Shown one piece after another: positions 45,445 to 53,790 of a stretch of DNA of 64,000 nucleotides. The notes below the pieces were generated by a model. That model saw only the letters and a program-made list of their open reading frames with translations, did no database searches and was not told the origin of the DNA. Source of the DNA: Methylobacterium sp. E-065 (GTDB lineage Bacteria; Pseudomonadota; Alphaproteobacteria; Rhizobiales; Beijerinckiaceae); NCBI RefSeq assembly GCF_022829605.1, contig NZ_JAKSYD010000235.1, positions 1 to 64,000 on the forward strand. The letters are read 5' to 3'. The position numbers and the translations under genes are program-made. Position 1 is the first letter of the stretch, and the number at the start of each line of letters is the position of its first letter.

Positions 45445-46170
45445 TCAGGCCGCCGCGGGGACGGCTGCCGTCTTCAGGCCACCGAACCGGCGCTCCCGGC
45501 TCCGGAATTCCGCCATCGCGGCGGCGAGATCCTCCGGGCCGTAGTCCGGCCACATCCGCTCGGTGAAGTGCAGCTCGGCATAGGCCGCCTCCCAGAGCAA
45601 GAAGTCGGACAGGCGCTGCTCGCCCCCGGTGCGGATCAGCAGATCGACCTCGACCGGCGAGCCGTGCATCGGGCCGGCCACGAGCGCGCCGAAATCCTCG
45701 CGTGTCACCGGCTCCTGCTCCTGGAGGTGCCGTGCCGCCGCGATGATCGCGTCGCGGGCGGAATAGTCGACGCAGATCCGCAGGTGCAGGCGGCGCCCCG
45801 CTTCGGTGGCGGCCTCCGCGGCCGTGATCGCCTCCGGAATGCCCGCCGGGAGCCGATCGCGGCGGCCCACGACGCTGAGCCGTGTACCGGTGCGGGCGAG
45901 CCTCTGGGTCTCGTTGCGCAGATAGGAACGCAGAAGCCGCATCAGACCGCCGACCTCTTCGGCCGGGCGCTGCCAGTTGTCGGCCGAGAAGGCGTAGAGG
46001 GTCAGCGTGCCGATCCCGAGATCCGGGCAGGCCTCGGCGGTCCGCCGGATCGCCTCGACGCCGCGGTGATGGCCGGCGAGCCGGGGAAGGCCGCGCTGCG
46101 TCGCCCAGCGCCCATTGCCGTCCATGATGATCGCGGCGTGCAGGGCCTTCGGCGCCGCCTCACTTTGCAT
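45445..46170 (-). CDS. uppS: Isoprenyl transferase (undecaprenyl-diphosphate synthase)
   Basis: The 241-residue cis-prenyltransferase makes the C55 lipid carrier from IPP and FPP. IIMDGNGRWATQRGLPRLAG holds the catalytic Asp and the phosphate-binding Arg. TLYAFSADNWQRPAEEV follows, and the C-terminal LLIRTGGEQRLSDFLLWEAA then ELHFTERMWPD is the IPP site. The ATG at 46170 has GGGAG 7-8 bases upstream; the longer open frame to 46497 is not used. A near-palindrome covers the start codon (46163-46177). No cdsA/dxr/rseP cluster follows, unlike in many bacteria. Confidence 0.92.
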   Translation of the reverse strand: MQSEAAPKALHAAIIMDGNGRWATQRGLPRLAGHHRGVEAIRRTAEACPDLGIGTLTLYAFSADNWQRPAEEVGGLMRLLRSYLRNETQRLARTGTRLSVVGRRDRLPAGIPEAITAAEAATEAGRRLHLRICVDYSARDAIIAAARHLQEQEPVTREDFGALVAGPMHGSPVEVDLLIRTGGEQRLSDFLLWEAAYAELHFTERMWPDYGPEDLAAAMAEFRSRERRFGGLKTAAVPAAA

Positions 46171-46177
46171 CGTAAAG
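46163..46177. promoter_or_regulatory. Near-palindrome at the uppS start, second copy of the dyad
   Basis: CTTTGCATCGTAAAG differs from a perfect CTTTGC-N3-GCAAAG dyad by one base and overlaps the uppS ATG. It may be a regulator site, or a chance result of the start-codon context. Confidence 0.3.
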
Positions 46178-46247
46178 TCTCCCGGCCAGAGCGTATCGAT
46201 GGAGTTTATCAGGACGACATTAACAGTCTTGGAACGGTGTAACGGTC

Positions 46248-46637
46248 TCACGCCGGTTTCGTGGCCGGATCGAGGCCGCGCCGGCCCGATTCCGGGCCGG
46301 ACTCGGCGGCCTCCGCGGCGTCGCGGACGACCTGCTCCAAGACGCCGAGATAACCAATGAAGCGCTGCCGCCCGTTCGCGGTCAGCCGGCACACCGTCTG
46401 CGGGCGGTTCTGCGACAACCCCTTCTGCAGCGTGACGAAGTCGGCCTCGCTCAGAACCGCGAGGTGCCGACTCAGGTTGCCGTCGGTCAAGCCGCACAGC
46501 CGCTTCAAATCGGGGAAGGGCAGCCCCTTGGGGTGGGCCACCAGGGAGGTCAGCACGGAGAGCCGCGCCCGCTCGTGGATGATCCGGTGGAGCCCCTCGT
46601 AGGAGAAGCGGCCTACGTCGCGATCAGAGGCCATCAT
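46248..46637 (-). CDS. Winged-helix transcriptional regulator
   Basis: The 129-residue product has a single winged-helix domain of the kind found in small MarR/ArsR-like regulators (HTH_34-like). LVAHPKGLPFPDLKRLCGLT precedes the recognition helix DGNLSRHLAVLSEADFVTLQ, and a wing follows (PQTVCRLTANGRQRFIGYLG). It overlaps the end of the membrane-protein gene upstream, an arrangement common for a regulator and the membrane protein it controls. The start is ATGATG at 46637/46634. A perfect dyad upstream of the operon (47279-47293) is a candidate operator. Confidence 0.8.
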   Translation of the reverse strand: MMASDRDVGRFSYEGLHRIIHERARLSVLTSLVAHPKGLPFPDLKRLCGLTDGNLSRHLAVLSEADFVTLQKGLSQNRPQTVCRLTANGRQRFIGYLGVLEQVVRDAAEAAESGPESGRRGLDPATKPA

Positions 46638-47241
46638 CGTAGGCCCGGGCGCCGTAATGAATGACCGCAGCCAGCCAGATCTGACCGACCAGGAAGGGCA
46701 GGCCCATGGCCCAGGGTGAGAGGACGCGCGTCTCTGCCGAGAAGGCCAGCACGCCCAGTCCGGCGAGCAGATACCACGCGCCCACGCCCTGAACGCCGCG
46801 CGGCAGGATCCGCGCCGAGGCGAACAGGCCAAGGCCGACCAGAACCTGCCAGAGGCCCGGCAGCATCCAGACCTCCTGAGGCGCGAACCGGGCGATCACC
46901 AGGGCGAGGCAGGCCCCCGCGCCGGCCGCCGGCAGGAAGACCTCGATGGCGTTCCACACCATGGCGTCGGCGAGGCCGGAATGCAGGCGGCGTGTCCGCC
47001 GCACCGCCTCGATGCCGATCATCGCGAAGGCCGCCAGAGCGGCCGCGACCCAGAGACCGAAGAACAGGCCGGTCCGGACCGCCGGATCGCCGAGCCACAG
47101 GGCCTGGCCCGCCGCGCAGGCCAGCGCGAGCCCGCCGGTGCCGGCGACCGTCGCCGCCCCCACGCCGCGAAACGCCGTATCGCGGGCGATCTGGGAGCGG
47201 ATCGCCACGATGTCGGCCAAGGCCTTGTCCAGGTCCTGCAT
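46624..47241 (-). CDS. Polytopic membrane protein, hypothetical
   Basis: The 205-residue product has an N-terminal amphipathic segment (MQDLDKALADIVAIRSQIAR) and about five to six membrane helices (ALACAAGQALWLG; GLFFGLWVAAALAAFAMIGI; LPAAGAGACLALVIARF; LLAGLGVLAFSA). The ATG at 47241 has GAGG close by; the frame is open to 47352 but the extra part is shadow. Its gene overlaps the winged-helix regulator gene, so both are co-expressed. No transport or enzymatic motif is seen. Confidence 0.72.
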   Translation of the reverse strand: MQDLDKALADIVAIRSQIARDTAFRGVGAATVAGTGGLALACAAGQALWLGDPAVRTGLFFGLWVAAALAAFAMIGIEAVRRTRRLHSGLADAMVWNAIEVFLPAAGAGACLALVIARFAPQEVWMLPGLWQVLVGLGLFASARILPRGVQGVGAWYLLAGLGVLAFSAETRVLSPWAMGLPFLVGQIWLAAVIHYGARAYDDGL

Positions 47242-47549
47242 CCGCCTCACGCCCCGGGCTGCGCCGTACTTGATCGTGCTTTGCACCGCAAAGTAACGGT
47301 CCTTGCAATCCGTCGCAAGCCAATTCGACCGGCTCAACGGCCGGTTTTCCAAACATGAGATTAGCGAAGCGATCCGAAAATAACGCGAAAACTACCTGAC
47401 GGTTGTATTCCGATGATCTCTTCCGGGATGAGCGGCAGCGCACCGGGACTCGGACGGTTCCTCCGGGCCCCGGCCGATCGGGCGCGGCGCGGCAAAACTC
47501 TCCGGCCAACAGGCTTCCGCGCGGCGGCCGCCCGGCCCATATTGGGCTC
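47242..47549. other. Divergent promoter region between the membrane-protein operon and uvrB
   Basis: No gene is seen in these 308 bases. The part near 47280-47420 is the least GC-rich and probably holds both promoters. I looked for an alphaproteobacterial LexA box (GTTC-N7-GTTC) upstream of uvrB and saw no convincing copy. Confidence 0.4.
47279..47293. promoter_or_regulatory. Perfect dyad CTTTGC-ACC-GCAAAG, candidate operator
   Basis: This 15-base perfect inverted repeat lies 38 bases upstream of the membrane-protein start, in the expected promoter or leader region of the operon that ends with a winged-helix regulator. Autoregulation is inferred. A one-mismatch copy lies at the uppS start (46163-46177). 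Confidence 0.5.
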
Positions 47550-50294
47550 ATGCCTGCTCCGAAGAAATCGCGCGCCGCGTCCGTGTCGAGCACGTCCGCC
47601 AAGGCGTCGAAGCCCGAGCTGAAGCCGCTCGACACCTATCTCGCCGCGCTGCTGAACCCGGCGCTCAACCGCAACAGGCCGGCGCCGATCGAGGCGCCGC
47701 CCGAGCCGCCCGCGCGCCCGGGCAAGCCCAAGGGGCGCGGCGGCAAGGGCGGGACTCCGCAAGCCGCCACGCGCCGGGCGGAGATCGCCCGCGACGGCTT
47801 CGCGGAGGCACCGCAGGCCGGCTACGCGCTGGGCGATGCCGCGGATGTCGATCCGCGCCTCGCACAGGCCCTCGGACTGACCCCGCCCGAGGACGGGCCG
47901 GCGCCGGAAGGCGCCGACCTGCCCGATCCCGGCGGCGATGGCGGCGCTTCGGCGACGGTCTCGGCCCTGGAGCGGCTGCTCATCGAGGGCAACCCGCTGT
48001 TCAAGGACGGCCAGACCTGGGTGCCGCACCGGCCGGATCGGCCGCAGAAATCCGAGGGAGGCCTCAGGTTCACGCTGAAATCCGAGTTCACGCCGGCCGG
48101 CGACCAGCCCAGGGCCATCGCCGAACTGGTCTCCGGCGTGCAGGCCCATGAGCGCGATCAGGTGCTGCTCGGCGTCACCGGCTCGGGCAAGACCTTCACG
48201 ATGGCCAAGATCATCGAGGAGACCCAGCGCCCCGCCCTGATCCTGGCGCCCAACAAGACGCTGGCGGCGCAGCTCTACGGGGAATTCAAGTCGTTCTTCC
48301 CCGACAACGCCGTGGAATATTTCGTCTCCTATTACGATTACTACCAGCCCGAGGCCTATGTGCCGCGCTCGGACACGTTCATCGAGAAGGAATCCTCGAT
48401 CAACGAGCAGATCGACCGGATGCGCCACTCCGCGACCCGCGCCCTGCTGGAGCGGGACGACGTGATCATCGTCGCCTCGGTCTCGTGCATCTACGGTATC
48501 GGCTCGGTCGAGACCTACACGGCGATGTCGTTCACCGTGTCCCTCGGCGAGCGGATCGAGCAGCGCCAGCTGATCGCCGATCTCGTGGCCCTGCAGTACA
48601 AGCGGATCCAGTCCGATTTCGCCCGCGGCACCTTCCGGGTACGCGGCGATTCGATCGAGCTGTGGCCGGCCCACTTGGAGGATCGCGGCTGGCGCATCGG
48701 CCTGTTCGGCGACGAGATTGAGAGCATCGTCGAGTTCGACCCGCTCACCGGCAAGACCCTCTCCGAACTGAAGTTCGTGAAGGTCTACGCCAACTCGCAC
48801 TACGTCACGCCGCGCCCGACGCTGCAGCAGGCGATCAAGGGCATCAAGAACGAGCTGAACGGCCGGATCGAGGAGCTGACCAAGATGGGCCGGCTGATCG
48901 AGGCGCAACGCATCGACCAGCGCTGCACCTTCGACATCGAGATGATCGAGGCCACCGGCGCCTGCAACGGCATCGAGAACTATTCCCGCTATCTCACCGG
49001 GCGGAAACCTGGCGAGCCGCCACCGACGCTGTTCGAATATCTGCCCGACAACGCGCTCGTTTTCACCGACGAGAGCCACGTCACGGTGCCGCAAATCGGC
49101 GGCATGTACCGGGGCGACTTCCGCCGCAAGGCGACGCTGGCCGAATACGGCTTCCGGCTGCCCTCCTGTCTCGATAACCGCCCGCTCCGCTTCGAGGAGT
49201 GGGACGCGATGCGGCCGATGACGGTCCACGTCTCGGCGACGCCCGGCAAGTGGGAGATGGAGCAGACCGGCGGCGTGTTCGCCGAGCAGGTGATCCGCCC
49301 GACCGGCCTCGTCGATCCGGTGATCGAGATCCGCCCGGCGCGCTCCCAGGTCGACGACCTGCTGGGCGAGGTGCGCGAGGTGGCGCAGGCCGGCTACCGG
49401 ACGCTGGTCACGACGCTGACCAAGCGCATGGCCGAGGATCTGACCGAGTACCTGCACGAGAACGGCGTGCGGGTGCGCTACATGCACTCCGACATCGACA
49501 CGCTGGAGCGGATCGAGATCATCCGCGACCTGCGGCTCGGCGCCTTCGACGTGCTGATCGGCATCAACCTGCTGCGCGAGGGCCTCGACATTCCGGAATG
49601 CGCCCTGGTGGCGATCCTCGACGCCGACAAGGAAGGCTTTCTTCGTTCAGAAACGTCGCTGATCCAGACCATCGGCCGCGCGGCCCGCAACGCCGATGCC
49701 CGCTGCATCCTCTATGCGGACAACATCACCGGCTCGATGGAGCGGGCGATGGCCGAGACCGAGCGCCGCCGCGTCAAGCAGCTCGCCTACAACGCGGAGC
49801 ACGGCATCACGCCGCAGAGCGTGAAGCGCGGCATCGCCGACATCCTGAGCAGCGTGTTCGAGCGCGACCACGTCCAGGTCGATACCGGGCTCGCCAAGGA
49901 TGCGGTCACGATCGGCCATAACCTCAAGGCCGTGATGGCGGATCTGGAGAAGCGGATGCGCACGGCCGCCGCGGATCTCGACTTCGAGGAGGCGGCCCGC
50001 CTGCGCGACGAGCTCAAGCGGCTTCAGGCGACCGAGCTCCTGGTCTCGGACGACCCGATGGCCCGGCAGGGCGACGTGGAGCGCGAGGCCGGCAAGTTCG
50101 GCCGGAAAGCCCCGCGCGGGGCAGGGGGAAGCCGCATTTCCAAGCCCGACCTCGACAATATGGGCCCCGGCACCGACCGCGAGATGCCGGCCAACGCGGT
50201 GCCGTGGCAGGAGCGGCCCAAGCCTCGCTCGACCCAGGGGCTCGGCGGCCAGAAGCCGAAATACAAGGGCGGCGGCGGTCGCAAGCGGGGCTGA
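47550..50294 (+). CDS. uvrB: Excinuclease ABC subunit B
   Basis: The 914-residue DNA-damage-recognition helicase of nucleotide excision repair. Walker A is GVTGSGKTFTMAK, the beta-hairpin VSYYDYYQPEAYVPRSDTFI, the DEAD-like box TDESHVTVPQ, and motif VI QTIGRAARN. The C-terminal UVR domain (DLDFEEAARLRDELKRLQ) contacts UvrC. The canonical protein starts about residue 170: the first ~165 residues are an Ala/Pro/Lys-rich extension not present in E. coli UvrB, and ~70 Gly/Lys/Arg-rich residues follow the UVR domain. The ATG at 47550 (MPAPKKSRAAS) is chosen over upstream alternatives. It is monocistronic here. Confidence 0.95.
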   Translation: MPAPKKSRAASVSSTSAKASKPELKPLDTYLAALLNPALNRNRPAPIEAPPEPPARPGKPKGRGGKGGTPQAATRRAEIARDGFAEAPQAGYALGDAADVDPRLAQALGLTPPEDGPAPEGADLPDPGGDGGASATVSALERLLIEGNPLFKDGQTWVPHRPDRPQKSEGGLRFTLKSEFTPAGDQPRAIAELVSGVQAHERDQVLLGVTGSGKTFTMAKIIEETQRPALILAPNKTLAAQLYGEFKSFFPDNAVEYFVSYYDYYQPEAYVPRSDTFIEKESSINEQIDRMRHSATRALLERDDVIIVASVSCIYGIGSVETYTAMSFTVSLGERIEQRQLIADLVALQYKRIQSDFARGTFRVRGDSIELWPAHLEDRGWRIGLFGDEIESIVEFDPLTGKTLSELKFVKVYANSHYVTPRPTLQQAIKGIKNELNGRIEELTKMGRLIEAQRIDQRCTFDIEMIEATGACNGIENYSRYLTGRKPGEPPPTLFEYLPDNALVFTDESHVTVPQIGGMYRGDFRRKATLAEYGFRLPSCLDNRPLRFEEWDAMRPMTVHVSATPGKWEMEQTGGVFAEQVIRPTGLVDPVIEIRPARSQVDDLLGEVREVAQAGYRTLVTTLTKRMAEDLTEYLHENGVRVRYMHSDIDTLERIEIIRDLRLGAFDVLIGINLLREGLDIPECALVAILDADKEGFLRSETSLIQTIGRAARNADARCILYADNITGSMERAMAETERRRVKQLAYNAEHGITPQSVKRGIADILSSVFERDHVQVDTGLAKDAVTIGHNLKAVMADLEKRMRTAAADLDFEEAARLRDELKRLQATELLVSDDPMARQGDVEREAGKFGRKAPRGAGGSRISKPDLDNMGPGTDREMPANAVPWQERPKPRSTQGLGGQKPKYKGGGGRKRG

Positions 50295-50312
50295 CCGGCC
50301 GCCTCCGCGGTC

Positions 50313-50519
50313 TCAGGCGGCCTCGATATCGCGGTGCCGGGCAGCCTCCGACGCATCCATGATGGCCTGCGCGATGCAGGCTACGAGGGCATGGCACGCC
50401 TCGTCATAGGCATGGGGATCCGCCCGAACGGCTGCCTCCGCGATATCGCCTACCCGGTCCCGGGCGATCTGGCGCGCGAGGCGCAGCGCATCGGCATAGG
50501 GCTCATAAGGACGGGGCAT
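50313..50519 (-). CDS. Small conserved hypothetical protein
   Basis: The 68-residue product (MPRPYEPYADALRLARQIAR...) is nearly all helical, cytoplasmic and Ala-rich, with two Cys-free helices and no motif. Composition and codon use look genuine. It converges with uvrB (18 bases between the stops) and is divergent from the ankyrin gene. Confidence 0.65.
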   Translation of the reverse strand: MPRPYEPYADALRLARQIARDRVGDIAEAAVRADPHAYDEACHALVACIAQAIMDASEAARHRDIEAA

Positions 50520-50673
50520 CGTCGCTCCGGAAAAACCGGGCCGTCACGGACCGAGTGGCCGCTGCAACGAACAGCGCAGCCCAACAGTTCCCAGCACGGG
50601 TGGACGCGGATGACGCACCGGCCCGGATCGGCCCAAGACCTTCAAACCTCGAAACCATCCCAGCGAAGACGCG

Positions 50674-51207
50674 ATGACAGCCGAGACCAACGCACGCCCC
50701 GCCCTCGACGACGACACCCTGGCCTTCGCGGCCCGGGTCTTCCAGTACGCCCGGATGGGCCACGCCGAAGAGCTCGCGGAGCTGTTCGGCCAGGGGCTTC
50801 CGGCGAACCTGCGCAACGACAAGGGCGACAGCCTGCTGATGCTGGCCGCCTATAACGGGCAGGCCGAGGCGACCCGGGTGATCCTGGAAGCCGGCGGCGA
50901 CCCGGAACTCGCCAACGACCGCGGCCAGACCCCGCTCGCCGGCGTGGCCTTCAAGAACGATCTGGCGATCGCGCGGCTGCTGCTGCAGCACGGGGCCACG
51001 GTCGATGGCACCGGCGACGGCACCCGCACCGCCCTGATGACGGCGGCCATGTTCGACCGGACCGAGATGGTCGACCTGCTGCTCCAGCACGGGGCCGACC
51101 CGGACCGGCGCGACGGCTCCGGCCAGAGCGCCGCCGACATGGCCCGGGCCATGGGCGCGCAGGCGACGCCGGGTCAGCTCGACGGGGCGGCGCGGCCGGC
51201 AGGGTGA
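50674..51207 (+). CDS. Ankyrin-repeat protein
   Basis: The 177-residue product has three to four ankyrin repeats: DKGDSLLMLAAYNGQAEATR, then DRGQTPLAGVAFKNDLAIAR and GTRTALMTAAMFDRTEMVDL with LLLQHGADP-type ends. There is no signal peptide, so it is probably a cytoplasmic protein-binding module. Similar short ankyrin proteins in Proteobacteria are often found near catalase or thioredoxin genes, which is not the case here. The partner is unknown. Confidence 0.85.
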   Translation: MTAETNARPALDDDTLAFAARVFQYARMGHAEELAELFGQGLPANLRNDKGDSLLMLAAYNGQAEATRVILEAGGDPELANDRGQTPLAGVAFKNDLAIARLLLQHGATVDGTGDGTRTALMTAAMFDRTEMVDLLLQHGADPDRRDGSGQSAADMARAMGAQATPGQLDGAARPAG

Positions 51208-51209
51208 GC

Positions 51210-51557
51210 TCAGCCGGGATCGACCGGTGCTTCGTTGTTCGGCACGACTGCAAGGCTGAAGCCGAGCGCGGCGACAACCCGCTGCACGGTCTCGAGACTC
51301 GGATTGCCGGTTTGCGAAAGGGCCTTGTATAGGCTCTCGCGCCCGAGGCCGGTGGCTTCGGCGACGGCCGACATGCGTCCGGCGCGGGCGACATCGCCCA
51401 ACGCCCGGCGGAAAGCCGCCGGGTCCTTCTCTTCCAGAGCGGCTGAGAGGTAGGCAGCCGCATCCTCGGGCGAGCGGAGATGCAGCGCGATTTCGAAGGG
51501 CCGCGTCGGGGTCTTCGGAGGGGACTCGGAAGGGGACTCGGAAGCCGCCATGGGCAT
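51210..51557 (-). CDS. Antitoxin of a RelE/HigA-like toxin-antitoxin pair (HTH)
   Basis: The 115-residue product is of the 'addiction module antidote' HTH type: AAAYLSAALEEKDPAAFRRA, LGDVARAGRMSAVAEATGLG, then RESLYKALSQTGNPSLETVQ, the helix-turn-helix. The N terminus is a Pro/Ser-rich tail likely to wrap the toxin. It lies 4 bases downstream of the toxin gene in the same direction, the toxin-first order typical of HigBA-type modules. It should neutralise the toxin and repress the operon. Confidence 0.85.
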   Translation of the reverse strand: MPMAASESPSESPPKTPTRPFEIALHLRSPEDAAAYLSAALEEKDPAAFRRALGDVARAGRMSAVAEATGLGRESLYKALSQTGNPSLETVQRVVAALGFSLAVVPNNEAPVDPG

Positions 51558-51561
51558 ATCC

Positions 51562-51855
51562 TCAAACTGTCAATGCGAGTTCACGAGCCCGCGCGATATC
51601 GCGCGCTTGGCTACCCTTGTCGCCGCCGCACAGCAGGATCACGATCGTGCCATCGTCCCGCTGGACGAAATAGATGCGGTAGCCCGGACCGCTATCGATC
51701 TTCATCTCGCTGACCCCGCCACCGACAGGGGCGACCGTCCCTGGGTTGCCCTCCTGGAACCGAACGATCCGCCGGAGGATTCTCGCTCGGCCGACGCGGT
51801 CGCGCAGGCCTTCGATCCACTGATCGAAGTAAGCCGTCGTCACGATCCGCGGCAC
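51562..51855 (-). CDS. Toxin of a RelE/HigB-like toxin-antitoxin pair
   Basis: The 97-residue product fits the RelE/ParE-superfamily 'addiction module killer' group: TTAYFDQWIEGLRDRVGRAR, ILRRIVRFQEGNPGTVAPVG, MKIDSGPGYRIYFVQRDDGT, then ILLCGGDKGSQARDIARARE. Related proteins cut mRNA on the ribosome. The GTG at 51855 lies just downstream of a dyad (51863-51878); a longer frame from 51888 would place that dyad inside the gene, so the short start is favoured. It pairs with the HTH antitoxin gene 4 bases downstream. Confidence 0.85.
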   Translation of the reverse strand: MPRIVTTAYFDQWIEGLRDRVGRARILRRIVRFQEGNPGTVAPVGGGVSEMKIDSGPGYRIYFVQRDDGTIVILLCGGDKGSQARDIARARELALTV

Positions 51856-51862
51856 TTGGAAA

Positions 51863-51878
51863 GTATCCCATAAGATAC
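51863..51878. promoter_or_regulatory. Candidate operator of the toxin-antitoxin operon
   Basis: GTATC-CCATAA-GATAC is a perfect 5-base dyad directly upstream of the toxin GTG, and its AT-rich core could overlap the -10 box. Antitoxins of this type bind such sites to repress their own operon. Confidence 0.45.
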
Positions 51879-51964
51879 GTCTCGCCACAAAGCCATCAAC
51901 GCCGAAGCGGGCGATCGTCCAACGCCGGCACGGGCAGCCGCGCGAACCCGGGAGATGAAACGCC

Positions 51965-53734
51965 GTGCCTCATCACGCCATCCTGAGGGGTAGGGGATGC
52001 TACCTGGCTTGCCTGGCGCTGTTCGCCACGCCGCTCGCGGCTTCCGCCACCGAGACGCCCTGGCCAGCCTTCGGGCATGATTCCAGCAACCGCAATTTTT
52101 CCGAGCTGACCCAGATCGACCGCGATTCGGTCGCTCGCTTACGCCCCGCCTGGATCTTCCAGACGGGCGTGACCGGCTACTTCCAGGCCCAGCCCGTCAT
52201 GGTGGACGGGACGCTCTTCCTCTCCACCACGCAGAACAACGTCGCGGCCCTCGACGCGAAGACCGGCAAGCCGCTCTGGACCTACACCCACAAGCCGCGC
52301 ACGGAAAAAATCTTCGGGCCGCCGTCCAACCGCGGGCTCGCGGTCTCCGGCGGGCTCGTCTTCGAGGCGACCATGGACGGGCGGCTGATCGCGCTGGACG
52401 CGAAGACCGGCACGATGGTCTGGGACAAGGAGGCGGTCCGCCCGGAGGAGGGCGAGACCGAGACCGCCTCCGGCCTGGCGGCCACACTCGGCGGCAAGCC
52501 GGTGCAGGGGTCGAGCCGGCTCGGCTTCAAGATGCCGCCGCTCGTCGCCGACGGGCTGGTGATCATTGGCGTCACCGGCGCCGGCTATGGCCTCCATATC
52601 GAGGATGCGGCGGGCGGCCTCGACGGCGGCGCGGTGGTCGGGATCGAGGGCGGCTATGGCCGACGCGGCTGGCTCGCCGCCTACGATGCCAAGACCGGGG
52701 AGGAGCGCTGGCGCTGGTACGTCACACCCTCGGAGAGCTGGGAGGGTGGCTTCGTGGAGAAGACCGCCGACGGCACGCCGCTTCACCGGGACATCGCCGC
52801 TGAGAAGGCCGCGGCCCCCGCCAACCGCGACGCGTGGCGTGTCGGCGGCGGCTCACTCTGGATGACACCGGCCTACGATGCCGATCTCGGCCTGATCTTC
52901 CTCGGCACCGGCAACCCGGCACCGCAGAATTTCGGCCTGTCGCGGCCGGGGGACAACCTCTACACGATGTGCCTCGTCGCCCTCGACGTGAAAACGGGCA
53001 AGCTGCGCTGGTACTATCAGCAGGTGCCGCACGACGAGTGGGGCTACGACGTCGCCGCGCCGCCCTTCCTGCTCGATGGCCCGAACGGCACCAAGGCCGT
53101 GGCCTCGGCGAGCAAGACCGGCTGGATCTACGTCCACGACCGCGCGACTGGGAAGCTGCTGGAGCGCTCGGCGCCGCTCCTCGACCAGAAGAACCTGTTC
53201 GCGCCGCCGACGCCGCAGGGCACCGTCGTGGCGCCCGGGCCCCTCGGCGCGGTCTCGTGGCCGCCGACCGCTTATGACGGGCGGCTGGCCTACGTGCAGG
53301 TCCGCCACGGAGCGACGACCTACACGGTGAAGACCGTGCCGGCCGCCGCGGGGCGGCCGGAGATCCGCTACACCGAGACCGGCGAGGCCAAGGGCGAGCC
53401 GTCCTTCAGCACGCTCACCGCCGTCGATCTCAACCACGGCGGCAAGATCGCGTGGTCGGTGCGGTCGGCGAGCCGGCTTTCGGGGGGTACTTTGGCGACC
53501 GCGGGCGGTCTCGTCTTCTCCGGCGAGGAGGATGGAAATCTGGACGCCCACGACGCGCGCGACGGCCGCGTGCTCTGGCGATTCCAGTGCGGCGCGGGGA
53601 TCAGCGGACCGGCCATGACGTACGCGCTCGACGGCAAGCAATACGTGGCGGTGGCGGCGGGCGGCGCGTCCTACACCAAGGCGTCGGGCTTCGGGACCGG
53701 CGACGCAGTGCTGGTCTTCGCACTGCCCGATTGA
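51965..53734 (+). CDS. PQQ-dependent dehydrogenase-like beta-propeller protein
   Basis: The 589-residue product has a signal peptide (ending LAASA) and an eight-bladed quinoprotein propeller with repeated Trp-docking motifs (ALDAKTGKPLWTY; AYDAKTGEERWRW; ALDVKTGKLRWYYQQVPHDE). LIFLGTGNPAPQNFGLSRPG precedes DNLYT, matching the active-site segment of methanol/ethanol dehydrogenases with the catalytic Asp. There is no C-terminal haem-binding CxxCH and no vicinal Cys-Cys pair, which is the redox disulfide of classical enzymes. It is probably periplasmic, oxidising an alcohol, aldehyde or sugar; the substrate is unknown. It starts at a GTG and stands alone, without a cytochrome partner gene. Confidence 0.83.
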   Translation: MPHHAILRGRGCYLACLALFATPLAASATETPWPAFGHDSSNRNFSELTQIDRDSVARLRPAWIFQTGVTGYFQAQPVMVDGTLFLSTTQNNVAALDAKTGKPLWTYTHKPRTEKIFGPPSNRGLAVSGGLVFEATMDGRLIALDAKTGTMVWDKEAVRPEEGETETASGLAATLGGKPVQGSSRLGFKMPPLVADGLVIIGVTGAGYGLHIEDAAGGLDGGAVVGIEGGYGRRGWLAAYDAKTGEERWRWYVTPSESWEGGFVEKTADGTPLHRDIAAEKAAAPANRDAWRVGGGSLWMTPAYDADLGLIFLGTGNPAPQNFGLSRPGDNLYTMCLVALDVKTGKLRWYYQQVPHDEWGYDVAAPPFLLDGPNGTKAVASASKTGWIYVHDRATGKLLERSAPLLDQKNLFAPPTPQGTVVAPGPLGAVSWPPTAYDGRLAYVQVRHGATTYTVKTVPAAAGRPEIRYTETGEAKGEPSFSTLTAVDLNHGGKIAWSVRSASRLSGGTLATAGGLVFSGEEDGNLDAHDARDGRVLWRFQCGAGISGPAMTYALDGKQYVAVAAGGASYTKASGFGTGDAVLVFALPD

Positions 53735-53790
53735 CCACGGCCGAGCTTGACCGGAAGAATTCGAGCCATAGGCGGGGACTCTTCCGGACC

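Noticed and set aside
47403..47549. LexA (SOS) box before uvrB
   Set aside because: No convincing GTTC-N7-GTTC was found.
47361..49487. 708-residue minus-strand frame opposite uvrB
   Set aside because: Antisense shadow; UvrB motifs are on the plus strand.
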